Shown: positions 54,353 to 63,145 of the stretch, piece after piece
How positions within the stretch are numbered: position 1 is the first letter of the stretch
Layout of the letters: each line of letters starts with the position of its first letter
Origin: Rhizobium leguminosarum bv. trifolii WSM2297
GTDB lineage: Bacteria > Pseudomonadota > Alphaproteobacteria > Rhizobiales > Rhizobiaceae
Reading direction: 5' to 3'
NCBI RefSeq assembly: GCF_000271845.1
Contig: NZ_JH719395.1
Span: 3,854,361 to 3,918,360 of the forward strand
DNA: 64,000 nucleotides
Program-made: the position numbers and the translations under genes
Notes under the pieces: model-generated
What the model saw: the letters and a program-made list of their open reading frames with translations, nothing else
Databases searched by the model: none
Told to the model about the DNA's origin: nothing

Positions 54353-54727
54353 TCACTTGCGGCGAAACACCATGCCGCCATGGTGGAGGGTATTGCCGTC
54401 GACGAAATCGCCGTCGGCGGTGAAGCCGGTGTCGTCCCAATAGTCGATGTGATTTCCGGTGACCTCGTAACGGCCTCGATAGGCGCTTTCCCGGTTGCCG
54501 CGAGCTTCGTCATAGCGGCCATTGGGCAGAAGTTCGTGGCGGATGCGGCCGTCATCCGTTACCCACATGCCGATATAGGGATGTTGCTGCATTCTGTTCT
54601 CACTTGGCTGTTGACGCATGGGTTTCCGGTCGTTCGGGGCATAGGCTGATGAGGCCGGGATCGCCGCGCCGACCAAGGTGGCCGCGGCGAGAAAATGCAG
54701 AACGCCGCTGTTCGAAATGTCTCGCAT
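54353..54727 (-). CDS. Atu4866-like secreted protein
   Basis: A 124-residue protein with a signal peptide (MRDISNSGVLHFLAAATLVG, ending near SSAYA). A C-terminal domain of about 75 residues contains YIGMWVTDDGRIRHELLPNG, RGRYEVTGNHIDYWDD and DGNTLHHGGMVFRR. This matches the Atu4866 domain of Agrobacterium, for which no function is known. It reads in the same direction as the two SDR genes and divergent from a LysR gene. Confidence 0.72.
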   Translation of the reverse strand: MRDISNSGVLHFLAAATLVGAAIPASSAYAPNDRKPMRQQPSENRMQQHPYIGMWVTDDGRIRHELLPNGRYDEARGNRESAYRGRYEVTGNHIDYWDDTGFTADGDFVDGNTLHHGGMVFRRK

Positions 54728-54854
54728 CGCTCTTCCTTTCGAAGCAGGTCTGCATAAAGCCGTCGGCCGTGCTTGACCTCGATAGGAAGATAGCGTTGCC
54801 AATCGGCGCGATTAAGTTGTCAATCAGCGATGCCTTGGTTAGAAATGTTAACCA

Positions 54855-55751
54855 ATGGTCGACGATCTCGAAGGTATCTCTGTCTTTCTTGCGGTGGCGG
54901 AGGCGCGCAATTTCCGCCTCGCCGGCGAGCGGCTCGGCGTCACCCGCTCAGCCGTCAGCCAGGCGCTGCAGCGCCTGGAGGATCGGGTCGGTGTCGCCCT
55001 GGTTCAGCGCACGACGCGCAGCGTCAGCCTGACCGAAGCCGGCGAAGTGTTCCTTGATGCGGTTCGTCCATCGGTGCGGCAGGTGAGGGATGCGATGCAA
55101 ACCGTGCGGGAAATGCAGGCACGCCCGAGCGGCTTGCTGAGGATCACCGTTTCCTCGATCGCCGAGAGCTTCCTGTCCGGCACGCTGCTGGCCGGGTTCA
55201 TGCAGGCCTGCCCTGAGATCAAACTCGATATCACCATCAGCGATGACGAATTCGATATCGTCGAGGCTGGCTTCGATGCGGGTGTGCGGCTCGGCGAGGT
55301 GATCGAGCAGGATATGATCGCGATCTCGGTCTCCGGAGAGCAGCGGCAATACGCCGTGGCTTCCCCCGGCTACCTCGAGCGCCGCGGCCAACCCCGCCAT
55401 CCCCGCGACCTGCAGCACCACGCCTGCATCGGCTGGCGGCCACGCCCCGATACGGCGCCCTATCGCTGGGAATTCATCGAAAACGATCGCGACTTCGACG
55501 TCGCCGTCGATCCCGCCGTCACGACCAACGACATGGGAATGATGATCCGCATGGCCTGCGCCGGCGCCGGGATCACCTTCGGCATGGTGGAAACCTTTGC
55601 GCCCTATATCGAACGCGGCGAACTCGTGCCGCTGCTGGAAGACTTTTGCCCGCCCTTTCCGGGCTTCTATCTCTATTACCCCAGACGCCAGCGGCAACCG
55701 CTGAAGCTGCGGGCGCTGGTGGACTATATCCGCAAGTCCGGCAGGCGGTAG
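54855..55751 (+). CDS. LysR-family transcriptional regulator
   Basis: A 298-residue regulator with helix-turn-helix RLAGERLGVTRSAVSQALQRLEDRVGVAL and a TTRSVSLTEAGEVFLDAVRP linker. The LysR effector domain includes DIVEAGFDAGVRLGE. It starts divergently from the Atu4866-like gene at 54727 (127 bp apart) and the SDR genes beyond, the likely regulon. It is most like the CrgA/DmlR group of LysR proteins. Confidence 0.93.
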   Translation: MVDDLEGISVFLAVAEARNFRLAGERLGVTRSAVSQALQRLEDRVGVALVQRTTRSVSLTEAGEVFLDAVRPSVRQVRDAMQTVREMQARPSGLLRITVSSIAESFLSGTLLAGFMQACPEIKLDITISDDEFDIVEAGFDAGVRLGEVIEQDMIAISVSGEQRQYAVASPGYLERRGQPRHPRDLQHHACIGWRPRPDTAPYRWEFIENDRDFDVAVDPAVTTNDMGMMIRMACAGAGITFGMVETFAPYIERGELVPLLEDFCPPFPGFYLYYPRRQRQPLKLRALVDYIRKSGRR

Positions 55752-55896
55752 ATATGGTCTGCCACAGGCCGATCATGTGTCTCTGAGAGCTGCAACCCGG
55801 CTCGACGTTGCCCTTGGCCCGAGGTTTTGCTATCCCCGAGGATCGGTGGCGAGGCCTCTCTTATCGTGCTCGCCTCCATCCGTTGCCGGAGAACCC

Positions 55897-56751
55897 ATGC
55901 TGGACGACGTCTTTCCCGTTCCGACCAGGGCCTTGATCCGCCAGGGCGGGCGCGCCTGTTTTTATCGTCTCGTCAATACCAGCCCTCTGTTGTTCCAGGT
56001 GCAATCGGGAACCAAGATCGTCATGGCGGATGACAAGCCTTTGCGCTTCGAGACCGGCGCCTTTGGCTTGCTGCCGGACCATCAGCCGTTGACGATGGAG
56101 AATATCCCGAAGGCTCCGCAGAAGTATCAGACCCTGGCGCTTCCAATTCCCCGGCAATTGTTCGAGGATGCCTATGTCAGAATGGGATCGGTTGCCGTTC
56201 CATCCCGGCCGATCCCCGCAAGTGCCTTAAGCCTGCCGAACGAGGCTGGGGCATTGTTCGAATATTGCTGCCAGCCCGGCAACTTGAGAAACCTTCCCGG
56301 CGCCATTGCCAGGGCCCGTTTGATGGAGTTGATCACCTGGTTTGCGCTCTGCGGCGCGGTGCTGGGTGAGAGCCAGAGTGCTAGGCTCGAGGATCGGTTA
56401 AGGCAGATGATCGAAAGTGATCCAGCCTTTGATTGGACACTGGCGCATGCGGCAGGCGCGTTCAACATGAGCGAAGCGACGCTGAGGCGCAAGCTGGCGG
56501 CCGAGAAGACCGGTTTCACCGAGATCCTGAGCGATACCAGAATGAACCGGGCCCTCGGGCTCATTCACACGACAACCCTGCCCATGGCGCAGGTTGCGCT
56601 TGAGGTTGGCTACGATTCACCCTCTCAGTTTTCGGCGCGGTTCAAGGAGCGGTTTGGCGTCAGTCCACGCCATGTGCGCAACGGACCTGAGCGTTTTGAG
56701 CGGATCGGGGCAGAAGTTGAGCATAGCGGGGCAGATGCGCTGCCGCAGTGA
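55897..56751 (+). CDS. AraC-family transcriptional regulator
   Basis: A 284-residue protein. Residues 1-150 form an AraC N-domain of the kind seen in YqhC/AraC-like regulators, and the C-terminal third is the double helix-turn-helix domain: HAAGAFNMSEATLRRKLAAEKTGFTEIL, then MAQVALEVGYDSPSQFSARFKERFGVSPRHVR. The ATG at 55897 with GGAGAACCC is preferred. It lies directly upstream of the PEBP gene in the same direction (38 bp), which it may control. Confidence 0.9.
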   Translation: MLDDVFPVPTRALIRQGGRACFYRLVNTSPLLFQVQSGTKIVMADDKPLRFETGAFGLLPDHQPLTMENIPKAPQKYQTLALPIPRQLFEDAYVRMGSVAVPSRPIPASALSLPNEAGALFEYCCQPGNLRNLPGAIARARLMELITWFALCGAVLGESQSARLEDRLRQMIESDPAFDWTLAHAAGAFNMSEATLRRKLAAEKTGFTEILSDTRMNRALGLIHTTTLPMAQVALEVGYDSPSQFSARFKERFGVSPRHVRNGPERFERIGAEVEHSGADALPQ

Positions 56752-56789
56752 CGATAGTTTTCCGGCGTCATCAACCGCAGGAAAACAGC

Positions 56790-57335
56790 ATGCGTCTCAT
56801 AACAGCAGCACTTCTCGCCGCATCCGTCTTTAGCGCCACGGCGGCCCACGCCGAAATGAAGCTCACCTCGAAAGATCTGACTTCAGGCAAGTCCATGGCC
56901 GATGCACAGGTCTTCAACAGCTTCGGCTGCTCGGGCAAGAACATCTCGCCGGAACTGGCCTGGTCGGGTGCGCCGCAGGCGACCAAGAGCTTCGCCATCA
57001 TGGCTTACGATCCGGATGCCCCGACCGGCTCCGGCTGGTGGCATTGGTCGGTGTTCAACATCCCGGCAGACGCCGGCAAGATTGTCACTGGCGCAAGCGG
57101 TGACAAGAAGCTTCCCGCGGGCGCCGTCGAGGGGCACACCGACTTTGGTACGTCAGGATATGGCGGCGCCTGCCCGCCGGCCGGCGATGCGCCGCACCAC
57201 TACCAGTTCACCGTCTACGCGCTCTCTGTGGACAAGCTGCCGCTTCCAGATACCGCGCCGGGCGCCATGGTCGGCTTCTATGTCAGGGCAAATACGCTCG
57301 ACAAGGCCTCCCTCGAAGTCACTTACGGCCGCTGA
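56790..57335 (+). CDS. Secreted PEBP-family (YbhB/YbcL) protein
   Basis: A 181-residue protein with a signal peptide (MRLITAALLAASVFSATAAH) and the PEBP core. The ligand-pocket pattern reads FGCSGKNISPELAW, AYDPDAPTGSGWWHW and GYGGACPPAGDAPHHYQFTVYAL. Bacterial members are periplasmic and bind anionic ligands; a physiological role is not settled. It follows the AraC regulator gene on the same strand. The start is placed at the signal peptide. Confidence 0.92.
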   Translation: MRLITAALLAASVFSATAAHAEMKLTSKDLTSGKSMADAQVFNSFGCSGKNISPELAWSGAPQATKSFAIMAYDPDAPTGSGWWHWSVFNIPADAGKIVTGASGDKKLPAGAVEGHTDFGTSGYGGACPPAGDAPHHYQFTVYALSVDKLPLPDTAPGAMVGFYVRANTLDKASLEVTYGR

Positions 57336-57361
57336 AAACCGGCTGATCTCCGGTGGCGGGT

Positions 57362-57988
57362 TCAGGCCGGCCGATAGATCTGCGCCACCGCGCCGCCCGG
57401 AAAGGCCTTCGAGCTTATGAGCTTGAGAGGCTGTGGCGCGGTGAGTTCGGAGAATAACGGCAGGCCTTTGCCGAGCGCCACGGGGATCACAAGCAGGGCG
57501 AACTGGTCGACCAGTCCCTCAGCGATCAGGCTACGGGCGAAACTCACGCCGCCATGGGCGATAATCGGCTTACCCTCCCGGGCTTTCAACGCCGCGATTT
57601 CCTCCGCAAGGTCACCACCTGCCACATAGGCCTCGGCCCAGCTCTCCGCCCCGGGCTGCAGCTCCGCTGCCTGTCCGGTCCCCGCTTTGGCGCTGATGTC
57701 GTCGAGCGCCGCCGTCACATTCGCAAGGATCGCCGACCCCTGCCGCGAGAAGACGGCCTTGGGGATCTGGTTCATCGGCGGCGCAAATTCCAGGGTGGAG
57801 GTCGGCCAGAAGGGCGCCATGGCAAGGAAGCTGCGGCTCCCCATAATGTGCAGCCCCGCATTCCCTATATACTCAACGCTCCAGGCCTTCGCCTCTTGAT
57901 CGGCGCCGAACATCCAGCTGTTTCGGCCGTCGAGGTCGCTGACGAAGCCGTCGACCGATATGGACATCTTCAGGATCAGCTCTCTCAC
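57362..57988 (-). CDS. Dihydrofolate-reductase-family (RibD C-terminal) protein
   Basis: A 208-residue reductase of the YyaP/RibD-C group: LILKMSISVDGFVSDLDGRNSW at the start, GLHIMGSRSFLAMAPFW, then GKPIIAHGGVSFARSLIAEGLVDQF and VIPVALGKGLPLFSEL. These use NADPH; natural substrates are not known. The start is set at GTG 57988 because ATGAGGAGAACGTC is a well-placed ribosome site and the upstream frame has no family match. It converges with the PEBP gene. Confidence 0.85.
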   Translation of the reverse strand: MRELILKMSISVDGFVSDLDGRNSWMFGADQEAKAWSVEYIGNAGLHIMGSRSFLAMAPFWPTSTLEFAPPMNQIPKAVFSRQGSAILANVTAALDDISAKAGTGQAAELQPGAESWAEAYVAGGDLAEEIAALKAREGKPIIAHGGVSFARSLIAEGLVDQFALLVIPVALGKGLPLFSELTAPQPLKLISSKAFPGGAVAQIYRPA

Positions 57989-58221
57989 GACGTTCTCCTC
58001 ATTGGGTCCTGGCCCAAGGACGGATCGGATCGACAAATCCCGACAGCTGGCGATCACTTTTAGTCGCATGCCTCCGCCGTCGCCACCGCTCTCTGACGAC
58101 GGCTTGTCCGACCATCACCGGAGCTGACAGACTGTCACCGTCATCGCTGAATTTTCTCAACCCCGTCAGCGACAGGGAAACTTGTGAGGTCGCGGTTCGC
58201 TGGCTATATTACCGGGAAGAT

Positions 58222-58533
58222 ATGGAGGCGACCATCAGCAAGGCTCAACAACGCGCAATTCAGAACTATCGCTCCCGGCTCGGAGAGCGCGGTCTTGCGC
58301 GCTTCGAGGTCGTTGGGCGCGACGCCGATCGCGACCTCATCAGGTCGATTGCTCGTCGGCTCGCCGAGGATACACCGGAGGCATCCGAATTGCGTTCGGT
58401 CGTTAGCAAATCCATCTCCGGAGATGGCCCGCGTAAGGGGGGCATCCTCGCCGCTCTTCGACGCTCTCCCCTTGTGGGCGCCGATCTCGACCTGACGCGA
58501 CCTCAAACCGAGGGGCGCGAGGTCAAGTTTTGA
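58222..58533 (+). CDS. Putative antitoxin of a VapC-type pair
   Basis: A 103-residue basic protein starting MEATISKAQQRAIQNYRSRL, with ARFEVVGRDADRDLIRSIARRLAED and a C-terminal GREVKF. No known DNA-binding family was recognised, but the layout (gene overlapping the toxin start, short, basic then acidic) matches antitoxins seen beside PIN toxins in alphaproteobacteria. Its stop overlaps the vapC ATG by one base (TGATG). Confidence 0.7.
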   Translation: MEATISKAQQRAIQNYRSRLGERGLARFEVVGRDADRDLIRSIARRLAEDTPEASELRSVVSKSISGDGPRKGGILAALRRSPLVGADLDLTRPQTEGREVKF

Positions 58534-58961
58534 TGCGGTTCCTGCTCGACACCAATATCCTCAGCAATGTGACCAAGCCCGCGCCATCTGAGGCGCTGTT
58601 GGCGTGGATGGCGGACCAATCGGACGACGATCTTTTCATCTCCTCTCTTACTGTCGCTGAAATTCAGCGCGGCGTCCTTGAAAAGCCCGCCGGCAACCGC
58701 AAGCGTGAACTTGAGGCGTGGTTCTCAGGCCCGGAGGGACCGCAAGCGCTCTTTGCCGGCCGCGTTCTTTCATTCGATGAAAAGGCAGCCTTGGCTTGGG
58801 CAAAGCTCATGGCGGAGGGTAAGTCGAGCGGCCGACCGCGTAGTGCCCTCGACACGATCATCGCCGCCATCGCAGAAGCCAACGGCTGCGTTGTCGTTAC
58901 CGACAACGAGAAGGACTTCCAGGGCGTTCAGATGATCAACCCTCTAAGGGCAACAGAATGA
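58533..58961 (+). CDS. vapC: VapC-type PIN-domain ribonuclease toxin
   Basis: A 142-residue PIN domain with the four expected acidic residues: D6 in LLDTNIL, E43 in LTVAEIQRG, D107 in SALDTIIAA and D124 in VVVTDNEKDF. It cleaves RNA, often initiator tRNA or rRNA in VapC toxins. The ATG at 58533 overlaps the antitoxin stop. The operon lies in the gap downstream of the leftward guaA gene and is probably an accessory insertion. Confidence 0.92.
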   Translation: MRFLLDTNILSNVTKPAPSEALLAWMADQSDDDLFISSLTVAEIQRGVLEKPAGNRKRELEAWFSGPEGPQALFAGRVLSFDEKAALAWAKLMAEGKSSGRPRSALDTIIAAIAEANGCVVVTDNEKDFQGVQMINPLRATE

Positions 58962-59007
58962 ACGGGTTGCGATATCCTCGCCAAAGCCACCGTTTCCCCT
59001 GCCACCC

Positions 59008-60570
59008 TCACTCCCACTCGATCGTGCCTGGCGGCTTCGACGTCACGTCGTAGACCACGCGGTTGATGCCGCGCACCTCGTTGATGATGCGGGTCGCGGC
59101 GCGGCCGAGGAATTCCATGTCGTAGTGGTAGAAATCGGCGGTCATGCCGTCGACGGAGGTGACGGCGCGGAGTGCGCAGACGAATTCGTAAGTGCGACCG
59201 TCGCCCATGACGCCGACGGTCTGGACGGGGAGCAGCACGGCGAAGGCCTGCCAGATGGCGTCGTAGAGGCCGGCCTTGCGGATTTCGTCGAGATAGATCG
59301 CATCGGCTTCGCGCAGGATCTCCAGCTTTTCGCGGCTGATGCCGCCCGGGCAGCGGATTGCAAGACCGGGGCCGGGGAAGGGATGGCGCCCGATGAAGCT
59401 GTCGGGAAGGCCGAGTTCGCGGCCGAGCGCGCGCACCTCGTCCTTGAACAGTTCGCGCAGCGGCTCGACGAGCTGCATCTTCATGCGCTCCGGCAGGCCG
59501 CCGACATTGTGGTGCGACTTGATCGTCACCGACGGGCCGCCGGTGAAGGAAACGCTTTCGATCACGTCGGGATAGAGTGTGCCCTGGCCGAGGAAATCGG
59601 CGCCGCCGAGTTTCTTTGCCTCATCCTCGAAAGTCTCGATGAACAGCCGGCCGATGATCTTGCGCTTGGTTTCCGGGTCGGAGACGCCTTCGAGCTCGCC
59701 AATGAAGCGATCGGCTGCATCGACATGGATCAGGTGCAGATTGTAGTGCTCGCGGAACATGGCGACGACACCGGCCGCTTCGTCCTTGCGCATCAGGCCG
59801 TGGTCGACGAGGATGCAGGTCAGCTGATCGCCGACCGCCTCGTGGATCAGCAGCGCGGCAACCGAGCTGTCGACGCCGCCCGAAAGGGCGCAGATGACGC
59901 GTTTGTCGCCCACCTGCTTGCGGATTTCATCGACCGCCTTCTGGCGATAGGCCGACATCGACCAGTCGCCCTTGATGCCGGCGACGTTGTGAATGAAGTT
60001 GCCGATCAGCTTGGCGCCGTCGGGCGTATGCACGACCTCGGGGTGGAACTGCACACCGTAATATTTGCGCTTCTCGTCGGCGATGAAGGCGTAGGGCGCG
60101 TTGGAGGAGGTGGCGACCACCTCGAAACCATCGGGCAGCGCCGTGACGCGGTCGCCATGGCTCATCCAGACCTGGTGGCGCGAGCCGGAGGACCAGAGGC
60201 CCTCGAACAGCTGGCAGTCCTTGTCGACGTCCAGGAAGGCGCGGCCGAATTCGCGGTGATGGCCGCTCTCGACCTTGCCGCCGAGCTGCATGCACATCGT
60301 CTGCTGGCCATAGCAGATGCCGAAGACCGGCAGGCCGCTGTCGAAGATGATCTGCGGCGCCCGCGGCGATCCCTCGTCCACCGTCGAAGCCGGGCTGCCC
60401 GAGAGGATCACGGCTTTCGGCTGCAGGCGCTTGAAGCCCTCTTCGGCCGATTGGAAGGGAACGATTTCGCAATAGACACCGGCCTCGCGCACACGCCGTG
60501 CGATGAGCTGGGTCACCTGGCTGCCGAAATCGACGATGAGAACGGAGTCGGGATGTGCTGTCTGGGTCAT
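59008..60570 (-). CDS. guaA: GMP synthase (glutamine-hydrolysing)
   Basis: A 520-residue enzyme. The N-terminal GATase domain (1-200) has nucleophile C86 in FGICYGQQ and QFHPEV near residue 174. The ATP pyrophosphatase domain has [10 protein letters not shown] as its P-loop, and the C-terminal dimerisation domain ends IEWE. It makes GMP from XMP, glutamine and ATP. Length is normal. The ATG at 60570 is supported by GCCTCGCC-CATGACC context, though no strong ribosome site is visible. Confidence 0.97.
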   Translation of the reverse strand: MTQTAHPDSVLIVDFGSQVTQLIARRVREAGVYCEIVPFQSAEEGFKRLQPKAVILSGSPASTVDEGSPRAPQIIFDSGLPVFGICYGQQTMCMQLGGKVESGHHREFGRAFLDVDKDCQLFEGLWSSGSRHQVWMSHGDRVTALPDGFEVVATSSNAPYAFIADEKRKYYGVQFHPEVVHTPDGAKLIGNFIHNVAGIKGDWSMSAYRQKAVDEIRKQVGDKRVICALSGGVDSSVAALLIHEAVGDQLTCILVDHGLMRKDEAAGVVAMFREHYNLHLIHVDAADRFIGELEGVSDPETKRKIIGRLFIETFEDEAKKLGGADFLGQGTLYPDVIESVSFTGGPSVTIKSHHNVGGLPERMKMQLVEPLRELFKDEVRALGRELGLPDSFIGRHPFPGPGLAIRCPGGISREKLEILREADAIYLDEIRKAGLYDAIWQAFAVLLPVQTVGVMGDGRTYEFVCALRAVTSVDGMTADFYHYDMEFLGRAATRIINEVRGINRVVYDVTSKPPGTIEWE

Positions 60571-60682
60571 GGCGAGGCTTTAATGAAAAGCGCTTCGCCT
60601 TGCAATCCGGGAAATCGGCGGCATCGGGTTTTTATTGTTCCGATTGTCCCAGAGTCCGAAAGACGCGTGGCGTTTTTTGCGC

Positions 60683-61321
60683 TTAGAACCAGAAAACCCC
60701 GTCCTCCAGCGCCGTGAACAGGCTGTCGACGCCATAGGAGAGCTTGCGGTCGACGATATGCAAATATTCGGTCCAGCCGGAAATATGCTGCAGCTCGACC
60801 GCGCCGTCGGAAATACCGCGAAGGCCGATCAGCGGCAGCTTGTAACCCTGGCAGGCGCGCAGCACCGCAAAGGTCTCCATATCGACCATGTCGGCGTCGA
60901 TGCCGCCATAGGCGGGGCCCGAGATGACGTTGCCGCCGGTGGAAAGGCTGGCTTCCGGAATGCCCGGAATGCGCAGCGGCAGCTCGAGTGTCGCCGGCAG
61001 GTCGAGGAAAGGTGTCCTGCCCTTTTCGAAGCCGAGCGGCGAGGCGTCCATGTCGCGGTAGGAAACCGAGCTTACCTGGTAAATCTCGGTCTGCTCCAGT
61101 TTTGCCGAGCCGGCCGAACCGAGGGAAACCACGAGATCGGGCAGGTCGTCGGCCGCATCGAGCCGCGCCAGCGTCTTGGTCAACGCGACCGCTGCTTCGA
61201 CCGGGCCGACGCCGGTCATCAACGGTTCGATGCGCGAGCGCAGGAAGGGGCCGTATTCGGCCTCCGCCGCCATGACGAACAGCATGGACTTCCCAGCGAC
61301 CGACTTCAGTTCGAACTTCAT
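60683..61321 (-). CDS. mtnN: 5'-Methylthioadenosine/S-adenosylhomocysteine nucleosidase
   Basis: A 212-residue nucleoside phosphorylase-fold protein. MLFVMAAEAEYGPFLRSRI starts the chain, TGVGPVEAAVALTKTLARL binds the adenine region, DLVVSLGSAGS follows, VDMETFAVLRAC carries the ribose-binding Glu, and LRGISDGA the catalytic Asp. It hydrolyses MTA or SAH to adenine. Length is a little short of the usual about 230. Its start overlaps the stop of the thioesterase gene by four bases. Confidence 0.85.
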   Translation of the reverse strand: MKFELKSVAGKSMLFVMAAEAEYGPFLRSRIEPLMTGVGPVEAAVALTKTLARLDAADDLPDLVVSLGSAGSAKLEQTEIYQVSSVSYRDMDASPLGFEKGRTPFLDLPATLELPLRIPGIPEASLSTGGNVISGPAYGGIDADMVDMETFAVLRACQGYKLPLIGLRGISDGAVELQHISGWTEYLHIVDRKLSYGVDSLFTALEDGVFWF

Positions 61322-61767
61322 CCCGTAATTCCTTCTCTGCCGCGGATCACCATCATCGTTCCGGTCATGGAGGCGATGAGTTTCGCCGGTCCGTCGCTGA
61401 TCGCGTAGCCTCGCCCGTCGGCGACGATGATGGTGGAGCCCGGTTTGGTGATTTCGCCGCGAAACAGGAAACGATCGCCACGCCCCGGCGACATAAGATT
61501 GACCTTGAACTCGATCGTCAGGATCGAAGCTTCGGGGTCGATGACGCTGTAGGCGGCGAAGCCGCAGGCCGAATCCAGCGCTGCGGAAATGATGCCTGCG
61601 TGCAGGATGCCGTGCTGCTGCGTTAGTTTGACGTCGAAGGGAAGCTCGATCTCGACGACGCCGTGCTCGACGCGCGTCAGCTCCGCGCCGATCGTCTGCA
61701 TCGCCGCCTGGCGCGCAAAATTGCGGCGGATTCGCGCGCGGAAATCGCCCCTGTCAGTCTCGCTCAT
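61318..61767 (-). CDS. PaaI-type hotdog-fold thioesterase
   Basis: A 149-residue hotdog protein. QQHGILHAGIISAALDSACGFAAY is the PaaI signature with the usual G-x-x-H-G-G-like turn (here H-G-I-L-H-A-G), followed by LTIEFKVNLMSPGRGDRFLF. It hydrolyses a small acyl-CoA. The ATG at 61767 with GAGAGGGGTAGCC is preferred over longer frames. The ATGA overlap with the nucleosidase gene indicates co-translation. Confidence 0.88.
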   Translation of the reverse strand: MSETDRGDFRARIRRNFARQAAMQTIGAELTRVEHGVVEIELPFDVKLTQQHGILHAGIISAALDSACGFAAYSVIDPEASILTIEFKVNLMSPGRGDRFLFRGEITKPGSTIIVADGRGYAISDGPAKLIASMTGTMMVIRGREGITG

Positions 61768-61987
61768 GGCTACCCCTCTCGAAGCCGCGAAAGTGGCATG
61801 GCGCGCTGGATTCGACAAGCTGGACATCGCCGAAATCGATCCGGACGGCGATGGAAACAGCAAGCCGTGTCGCCAGCGCAACCTTTCGCCGTGCTGCCGT
61901 TGTGCAAGCCGGTGCGACGGCGATTGCAGCTTCGCGCTCAGCGCGTATTCTCCGGCACCATGTCTCGAAATGAGGGAGCGCCGGCGC

Positions 61988-63064
61988 ATGACGACGATAT
62001 CGCAATCGGTTCAAAATTTCGAGACCTGGCTGGCTGGCCAACTCGGGGCCGATCTCGTCAAGGACGATCTCCGCGAGAAACACGAGAAGATGCGCAGCGA
62101 CGATTTTGTCTTCCTGCGCGCCACCTATTGGCGCTGGTGCGAAATCATCTTCGATATCTGCCCGGAACTCGCAAGCGCGCCCGAGGTGCTGGCGATCGGC
62201 GATACGCATCTGGAGAATTTCGGCACCTGGCGCGATGCCGAGGGCCGGCTCGTCTGGGGCGTCAACGATTTCGACGATGCGGCTGTCATGCCTTATGCGC
62301 TGGATCTCGTTCGCCTTGCGGCAAGCGCCATCCTGGCACGTAATGGCGACGGCCCCACGGTTCGGATGATCGGTGAACTGATCCTCGGCGGCTATCGCCG
62401 GGGCCTTGAAAATCCGCTGCCCGTCATCCTTGAGCGCGATCACAAATGGCTGCGCAAGGCGCTGATGCTGCCGAATTCCGAGCGCCGGGAATTCTGGGAG
62501 AAATACGAAATGCTGCCTGCCGGCACCGAGCCACCGCCATCGGCCTATATCAAGGCGCTTACCGACGCCATGCCATCAGGCTCCGGACCTTTCGTGGCCA
62601 GGCCGCGCAGCGCCGGCACCGGCAGCCTCGGCCGCCCGCGCTTCGTCGCCTATGCCGAATGGCTGGGCGGGCCGGTCCTGCGCGAGGCGAAGGCGCTGCT
62701 GCCGTCTGCCTGGTCGCTTTGCCACAGGCCGAAAGACGTAGCGATCCATGCGGGCGAGATCGCCGGCGGGCGGCTGCGCTCGGCCGATCCCCATTATAGC
62801 GTCTCCGGCCGTATTCTCGTGCGCCGGCTATCGCCGAACAGCCGCAAGATCGAGATCGACAAACACCCGGAGGTGCTGCTTTCGTCGACAATGCTCGAAC
62901 TGATGGGCTTCGAAATCGCCAATTGCCATTCCGACGATGCGGCCGCCGCCGCCGCGATCCAGCGGGACTTGCAGGCCAGGGGCCCCGAATGGCTGCATGA
63001 GGCGGCGAGGGCCGCGGCATCGAGCATCAGCGCCGAGCAACAGGCCTATGCGCGCGCCCGCTAG
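61988..63064 (+). CDS. DUF2252 family protein
   Basis: A 358-residue protein of the DUF2252 family, which has a kinase-like pattern: REKHEKMRSDDFVFLRATYWRW, then GDTHLENFGTW (a catalytic-loop-like HLENF) and NDFDDAAVMPYALDLVRLAAS (DFD). A C-terminal KDVAIHAGEIAGGRLRSADP is typical. The function is unknown; the aminoglycoside-phosphotransferase-like fold has been noted for the family. The ATG at 61988 with GAGGGAG ahead is preferred; one in-frame start is six codons earlier. Confidence 0.86.
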   Translation: MTTISQSVQNFETWLAGQLGADLVKDDLREKHEKMRSDDFVFLRATYWRWCEIIFDICPELASAPEVLAIGDTHLENFGTWRDAEGRLVWGVNDFDDAAVMPYALDLVRLAASAILARNGDGPTVRMIGELILGGYRRGLENPLPVILERDHKWLRKALMLPNSERREFWEKYEMLPAGTEPPPSAYIKALTDAMPSGSGPFVARPRSAGTGSLGRPRFVAYAEWLGGPVLREAKALLPSAWSLCHRPKDVAIHAGEIAGGRLRSADPHYSVSGRILVRRLSPNSRKIEIDKHPEVLLSSTMLELMGFEIANCHSDDAAAAAAIQRDLQARGPEWLHEAARAAASSISAEQQAYARAR

Positions 63065-63065
63065 A

Positions 63066-63145
63066 GCAATTTCAGCAAAAGTGCGTAGCGGTTTTGCGTC
63101 CTTAAAGCGTGGCAAGCGAATCTGAAGGATCGCGACACGCTTTAA
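63066..63145. repeat. Rhizobial intergenic palindrome
   Basis: GCAAAA...TTTTGC (63075-63097) is followed by a longer stem TTAAAGCGTG/CACGCTTTAA (63102-63145). It spans the gap between convergent genes and its right arm contains the stop of the DUF1513 gene. Related to the palindromes at 37949 and 39118. Confidence 0.75.

Noticed and set aside
59125..60717. Plus-strand open frame of 530 codons opposite guaA.
   Set aside because: It is an antisense shadow of a strongly conserved housekeeping gene and has no recognisable domain.
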